From Fidelibacterota bacterium (GTDB lineage Bacteria > Fidelibacterota > Marinisomatia > SCGC-AAA003-L08 > D37C17), in NCBI GenBank assembly GCA_002707765.1, contig PANV01000040.1:1-35125 (forward strand): DNA of 35,125 nt, in the 5' to 3' direction. The notes below the pieces were generated by a model. The model was given only the letters and a program-made list of their open reading frames with translations, was not told where the DNA came from and searched no databases. The position numbers and the translations under genes are program-made. This document shows positions 32,657-35,125 of this stretch, in pieces. The first letter of the stretch is position 1. Each line of letters opens with the position of its first letter.

Positions 32657-33247
32657 ATGCAAATCCCATATAATGAAGAATTAAGGCCGGATACGGGTTT
32701 ATATAATGCCAAATTAGGAATTTGGTTATTTTTAGCATCTGAAGTAATGCTATTTGGTGCATTATTTTCTGCTTACATAATGCTTAGAACAAGTAATCCA
32801 TATTGGTTTGATATTAAAACTGTATTAAATATTCCATTAGCTACATTGAATACTGTTTTATTGATTACTTCTAGTGTTACCATGGTGATGTCATGGGTCG
32901 CTTTAAAGCTAAAAGATTTAAATAAATTTAAGTTTTATCTTGGAATAACATTGCTTTGTTCTTTTGGTTTCTTGATTGTTAAATACTTTGAATATGCTTC
33001 AAAATTTGAACATGGATTATTTCCTTCATCAAGTACATCTTTGGCTTGTTATTTTACAATGACTGGTTTACATGTTCTTCATGTACTTGGTGGAGTAGCA
33101 GTTTTTCTATATTTAATTGGCCCAGGAATTAAAATGTGGGATAGTGAACCAGAAAGGTTTACAAATAGAATTGAAGTTGTAGGTTTGTATTGGCACTTTG
33201 TAGATCTTGTTTGGATATTTTTATTTCCAGCACTTTATTTATTGTAA
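32657..33247 (+). CDS. coxC: Cytochrome c oxidase subunit III
   Basis: A 196-residue, five-helix subunit III of the short bacterial type. It has L-G-I-W-L-F-L-A-S-E-V-M-L-F-G-A-L-F, the conserved glutamate, then T-G-L-H-V-L-H-V-L-G-G in helix IV and Y-W-H-F-V-D-L-V-W-I-F-L-F-P-A-L-Y-L at the end. It stabilises subunit I and its proton uptake path. AGGAG at about 32644-32648 precedes the ATG, 11 bases after the coxA stop. Confidence 0.95.
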   Translation: MQIPYNEELRPDTGLYNAKLGIWLFLASEVMLFGALFSAYIMLRTSNPYWFDIKTVLNIPLATLNTVLLITSSVTMVMSWVALKLKDLNKFKFYLGITLLCSFGFLIVKYFEYASKFEHGLFPSSSTSLACYFTMTGLHVLHVLGGVAVFLYLIGPGIKMWDSEPERFTNRIEVVGLYWHFVDLVWIFLFPALYLL

Positions 33248-33262
33248 TTATGAGGTATTCTT

Positions 33263-33628
33263 ATGAGCGAAGATATTAAACATCATATTAAAATTTATAG
33301 AAATGTTTTTATAGCATTATTAGTACTTACAGTAGCTACTGTAGGTGTGTCCTATATTCATTTTTCATCCCATGCAATGGGTTTAGCAGTAGGCTTATTA
33401 ATTGCATGTGTTAAAGGATATTTAGTTGCATCGCATTTTATGCATTTAAATGATGAGAGAAAATGGATTTATGGTACTTTAATATTTACAATGTTATTCT
33501 TTTTTGTTTTATTAGCTATGCCTATAATGTGGTACAATAATAGTGTTGGATATGGAAATGGTTCATATGAGAATGTACAACATCTTGATTCTAGCAAGTT
33601 GGACTATAAGAAAAAAGGAGGGCATTAA
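33263..33628 (+). CDS. coxD: Cytochrome c oxidase subunit IV family protein
   Basis: A 121-residue protein with three hydrophobic helices (about 13-33, 36-55, 69-90). V-F-I-A-L-L-V-L-T-V-A-T-V, A-V-G-L-L-I-A-C-V-K-G-Y-L-V-A-S-H-F-M-H-L and the following W-I-Y-G-T-L-I-F are the pattern of the prokaryotic subunit IV family (COX4_pro). It is an accessory part of the oxidase, following coxC in the same order as in other bacteria. The ribosome binding site is weak (TGAGGTATT before the ATG). Confidence 0.88.
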   Translation: MSEDIKHHIKIYRNVFIALLVLTVATVGVSYIHFSSHAMGLAVGLLIACVKGYLVASHFMHLNDERKWIYGTLIFTMLFFFVLLAMPIMWYNNSVGYGNGSYENVQHLDSSKLDYKKKGGH

Positions 33629-33630
33629 AA

Positions 33631-33828
33631 TTGTCTCTAAGATTGTTTCATATAATTTTTGTTTCTTTTGCAACTTTATTAATGATTTATTTTGGTTCTT
33701 GGTCTTATTTAATGTGGGACTTCTATGCAGATAGTGCTTACCTATCTTATATAGCTTTTAGTATTGTTGGTTCAATACTACTTATTTTTTATGGAAAAAA
33801 TTTTATTAACAAATATAAGAATCTTTAA
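33631..33828 (+). CDS. Small membrane protein in the oxidase operon, TTG start
   Basis: A 65-residue protein with two hydrophobic helices (about 7-25 and 38-54), linked by W-S-Y-L-M-W-D-F-Y-A-D. The start is TTG at 33631: AAAGGAGGG ends 8 bases earlier and the frame has no ATG before it. It sits 2 bases after coxD and 1 base before the next small gene. I recognise no family; position suggests an extra subunit or assembly factor of the oxidase. Confidence 0.7.
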   Translation: MSLRLFHIIFVSFATLLMIYFGSWSYLMWDFYADSAYLSYIAFSIVGSILLIFYGKNFINKYKNL

Positions 33829-33829
33829 T

Positions 33830-34045
33830 ATGAAATATATAATTTTCTCAATCTTTTTAATTCAAAATATTTTTGCATGTGCAGTTTGTTATGGTGCTCC
33901 TGAACATCCTGTTACTCAAGGGATGAATAATGGTATTTTATTTTTATTATCTATTGTTGCTTTTGTTTTATCTAGTATTGCAGCTAGTATTTTTGTTTTA
34001 GTAAAAAGAGCTAGAGCTTATGAAATAGAAGGTGGGGTTGAATGA
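33830..34045 (+). CDS. Small C-A-V-C-Y-G membrane protein next to coxB
   Basis: A 71-residue protein from ATG 33830; an upstream ATG at 33764 lies inside the previous gene and is less likely. A signal-like helix (1-17) leads to C-A-V-C-Y-G-A-P-E-H-P-V-T-Q-G-M-N-N-G at 18-35, then a second helix (36-58) and a basic end. The two cysteines would face the periplasm just outside the membrane. Proteins with a similar C-x-V-C-[YF]-G start and one following helix occur beside coxB in other phyla, from memory; function unknown, perhaps copper or redox handling. Its end overlaps coxB in ATGA. Confidence 0.75.
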   Translation: MKYIIFSIFLIQNIFACAVCYGAPEHPVTQGMNNGILFLLSIVAFVLSSIAASIFVLVKRARAYEIEGGVE

Positions 34046-34971
34046 AAGAAGTAGAATTAAATGTTATAGATAGAATTGGTCAATTTATCAGTGACACATT
34101 TCTTAGTTTTCCCTATGATGGCTCAATGTTTGGTTTTAAAACTGATGTTTTAAATGGATGGGTTCATATGTTGATGTTGATTTTATTTGTTTTTTGGGGT
34201 GTTTTTCTGGTTTACGTATTAATAAGATTTTCTAGTAAGAATAATCCAAAAGCTTCTCATCAAGGATTAAAGGGTAAATTTTCAAAGTATGCTGAATTTG
34301 GGGTCATAGGGTTTGAGTTATTCTTATTATTTGCTTTGGCCATTCCTGGATATTATGATTTAAAGTATGAAAAATTAGAAGTAAAAGATGATTCTGAAAT
34401 AGAAATTAGAGTTATAGCCCAACAATTTCAGTGGAATATCCACTATCCAGGCGAAGATGGCGTTTTTGGTCAAACATATGCTGATTCAGTAGATGATGGA
34501 GCTCAAAATTTTATTGGACTAAGCAGACAGGGTTATGGTGCTGATGATATCGTGACAATGAATCAACTTCATATTCCTAAAGGTAAACAAATAAAGATAA
34601 GATTATCATCAAGAGATGTTATACATGGTTTTGCCTTGCCAGAGATGAGAGTTAAGCAAGATGCAATACCTGGAATGGAAATACCTATATATTTTACAGC
34701 AACAAAATCTAGTGATGAATACTTGGAATATCTAAAAGAGAATGATCCTGTTCGTTATAATAACAAATTAGATAAAGATCAGGACACTTATGATATGCTA
34801 CCTGAGAGTGTTAGAGACTCTTATTATAGAGGTTATCAAATAGCTTGTGCACAATTATGTGGGAATTCTCATTATTTTATGAAAGGATATATGCAAGTTC
34901 ATGAACCTGAAGATTTTGAAGAATGGTTGGTAAATAATAAACCTGAGGAAGAAGAAGAGGAAGAGTGGTAA
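34042..34971 (+). CDS. coxB: Cytochrome c oxidase subunit II (CuA)
   Basis: A 309-residue subunit with two membrane helices (about 41-63 and 85-105) and a periplasmic cupredoxin domain. CuA ligands are His195 (V-I-H-G-F-A-L-P), Cys269, Cys273, His277 and Met280 (C-A-Q-L-C-G-N-S-H-Y-F-M), with Gln271 where most have Glu. About 45 extra residues (219-263) sit between the strand I-P-I-Y-F-T-A and the ligand loop. The C-terminus is K-P-E then seven glutamates and tryptophan. It accepts electrons, probably from the octaheme cytochrome or the c5-like lipoprotein. A strong terminator follows. Confidence 0.95.
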   Translation: MKEVELNVIDRIGQFISDTFLSFPYDGSMFGFKTDVLNGWVHMLMLILFVFWGVFLVYVLIRFSSKNNPKASHQGLKGKFSKYAEFGVIGFELFLLFALAIPGYYDLKYEKLEVKDDSEIEIRVIAQQFQWNIHYPGEDGVFGQTYADSVDDGAQNFIGLSRQGYGADDIVTMNQLHIPKGKQIKIRLSSRDVIHGFALPEMRVKQDAIPGMEIPIYFTATKSSDEYLEYLKENDPVRYNNKLDKDQDTYDMLPESVRDSYYRGYQIACAQLCGNSHYFMKGYMQVHEPEDFEEWLVNNKPEEEEEEEW

Positions 34972-34992
34972 TCTCTGTTGAAGCAATTTAAT

Positions 34993-35024
34993 AAAAAAAC
35001 CTCTGCTAATAGAGGTTTTTTTTT
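34993..35024 (+). terminator. Strong intrinsic terminator after coxB
   Basis: ACCTCT at 34999-35004 pairs with AGAGGT at 35011-35016 around the loop GCTAAT, extended by A-run/T-run pairing, and the T-run covers 35016-35024. The A-run ahead of the stem makes it usable in both directions. It closes the oxidase operon and separates it from the partial gene at 35031. Confidence 0.88.
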
Positions 35025-35030
35025 ATAATT

Positions 35031-35125
35031 ATGAAGGATTTAGATATTAGAAATAAGTCGTTTTTAGAAAAAATAAAAATATTTTTTCTAAGTGTAATTA
35101 AACCATTTTCTGCAATTTTGTTATT
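35031..35125 (+). CDS. Start of an unidentified protein, cut by the window edge
   Basis: The ATG at 35031, 6 bases after the terminator T-run, opens a frame that stays open to the right edge (31 codons plus two bases). The visible start is M-K-D-L-D-I-R-N-K-S-F-L-E-K-I-K, then a hydrophobic run I-F-F-L-S-V-I-K-P-F-S-A-I-L-L. It could be a membrane protein with its first helix near residue 17. No ribosome binding site is seen and the product is too short to identify. Confidence 0.45.
   Translation, partial: MKDLDIRNKSFLEKIKIFFLSVIKPFSAILL

Noticed and set aside
33543-33734. Plus-strand 63-codon frame across the end of coxD
   Set aside because: Overlaps coxD and the TTG-start small protein, both better supported by ribosome binding site and hydrophobic pattern.

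Overview
The window is a gene-dense, very AT-rich (about 30% GC by eye) bacterial chromosome segment. Genes overlap by 1-11 bases at many junctions, and no gene-free gap is longer than about 150 bases. Gene content (lysine and tyrosine catabolism, a b6/subunit IV-type quinol:cytochrome c reductase with a giant multiheme cytochrome, an aa3-type oxidase) and style suggest a streamlined, aerobic, peptide-using marine bacterium of the Fibrobacteres-Chlorobi-Bacteroidetes side of the tree, possibly Candidatus Marinimicrobia (SAR406). That placement is inference; no 16S rRNA gene is present.

Layout. (1) 2-1966: end of an ALDH7-type aminoadipate semialdehyde dehydrogenase and lysine 6-aminotransferase, a lysine-degradation pair. 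(2) 1966-4947: rsmI, tmk and a secreted S41 protease, all overlapping. (3) 5018-5091: tRNA-Val(GAC). (4) 5141-10825: translation cluster infC-rpmI-rplT-pheS-pheT, then zapA and folD; infC appears to start at AUA behind a good ribosome binding site. (5) 10972-17103: tyrosine-degradation operon (hisC-like aminotransferase, HPPD, homogentisate dioxygenase, flavin-reductase-like protein, acetoacetyl-CoA synthetase), running by overlap into ctaB-ctaA (17100-19006) for heme A. (6) 18974-20190, minus strand: cytochrome c5-like lipoprotein and a 2-oxoglutarate/Fe(II) oxygenase-like protein. (7) 20321-27617: an unknown 117-aa gene, two tiny membrane proteins and a membrane-anchored HEAT-repeat protein, then Rieske, cytochrome b6, subunit IV and an octaheme coiled-coil cytochrome c. 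(8) 27621-29865, minus strand: cupredoxin-like protein, CusF-SCO fusion and a YwaF-like membrane protein. (9) 29945-34971: small membrane proteins, a dicluster ferredoxin and coxA-coxC-coxD-two small proteins-coxB, closed by a strong terminator. (10) 35031 onward: start of an unknown gene.

How it fits together. The two amino acid modules feed acetoacetyl-CoA and other intermediates into central metabolism. The reductase (region 7) would oxidise quinol, probably menaquinol, and pass electrons through the Rieske protein to the octaheme chain and on to CuA of CoxB; ctaB/ctaA supply heme A and the CusF-SCO and cupredoxin-like proteins plausibly supply or handle copper. The most unusual part is this respiratory island: an eight-heme cytochrome with five tandem class-I modules hung on a long coiled coil, several unassigned small membrane proteins, and the same acidic, tryptophan-ending tail on the octaheme cytochrome and on CoxB.
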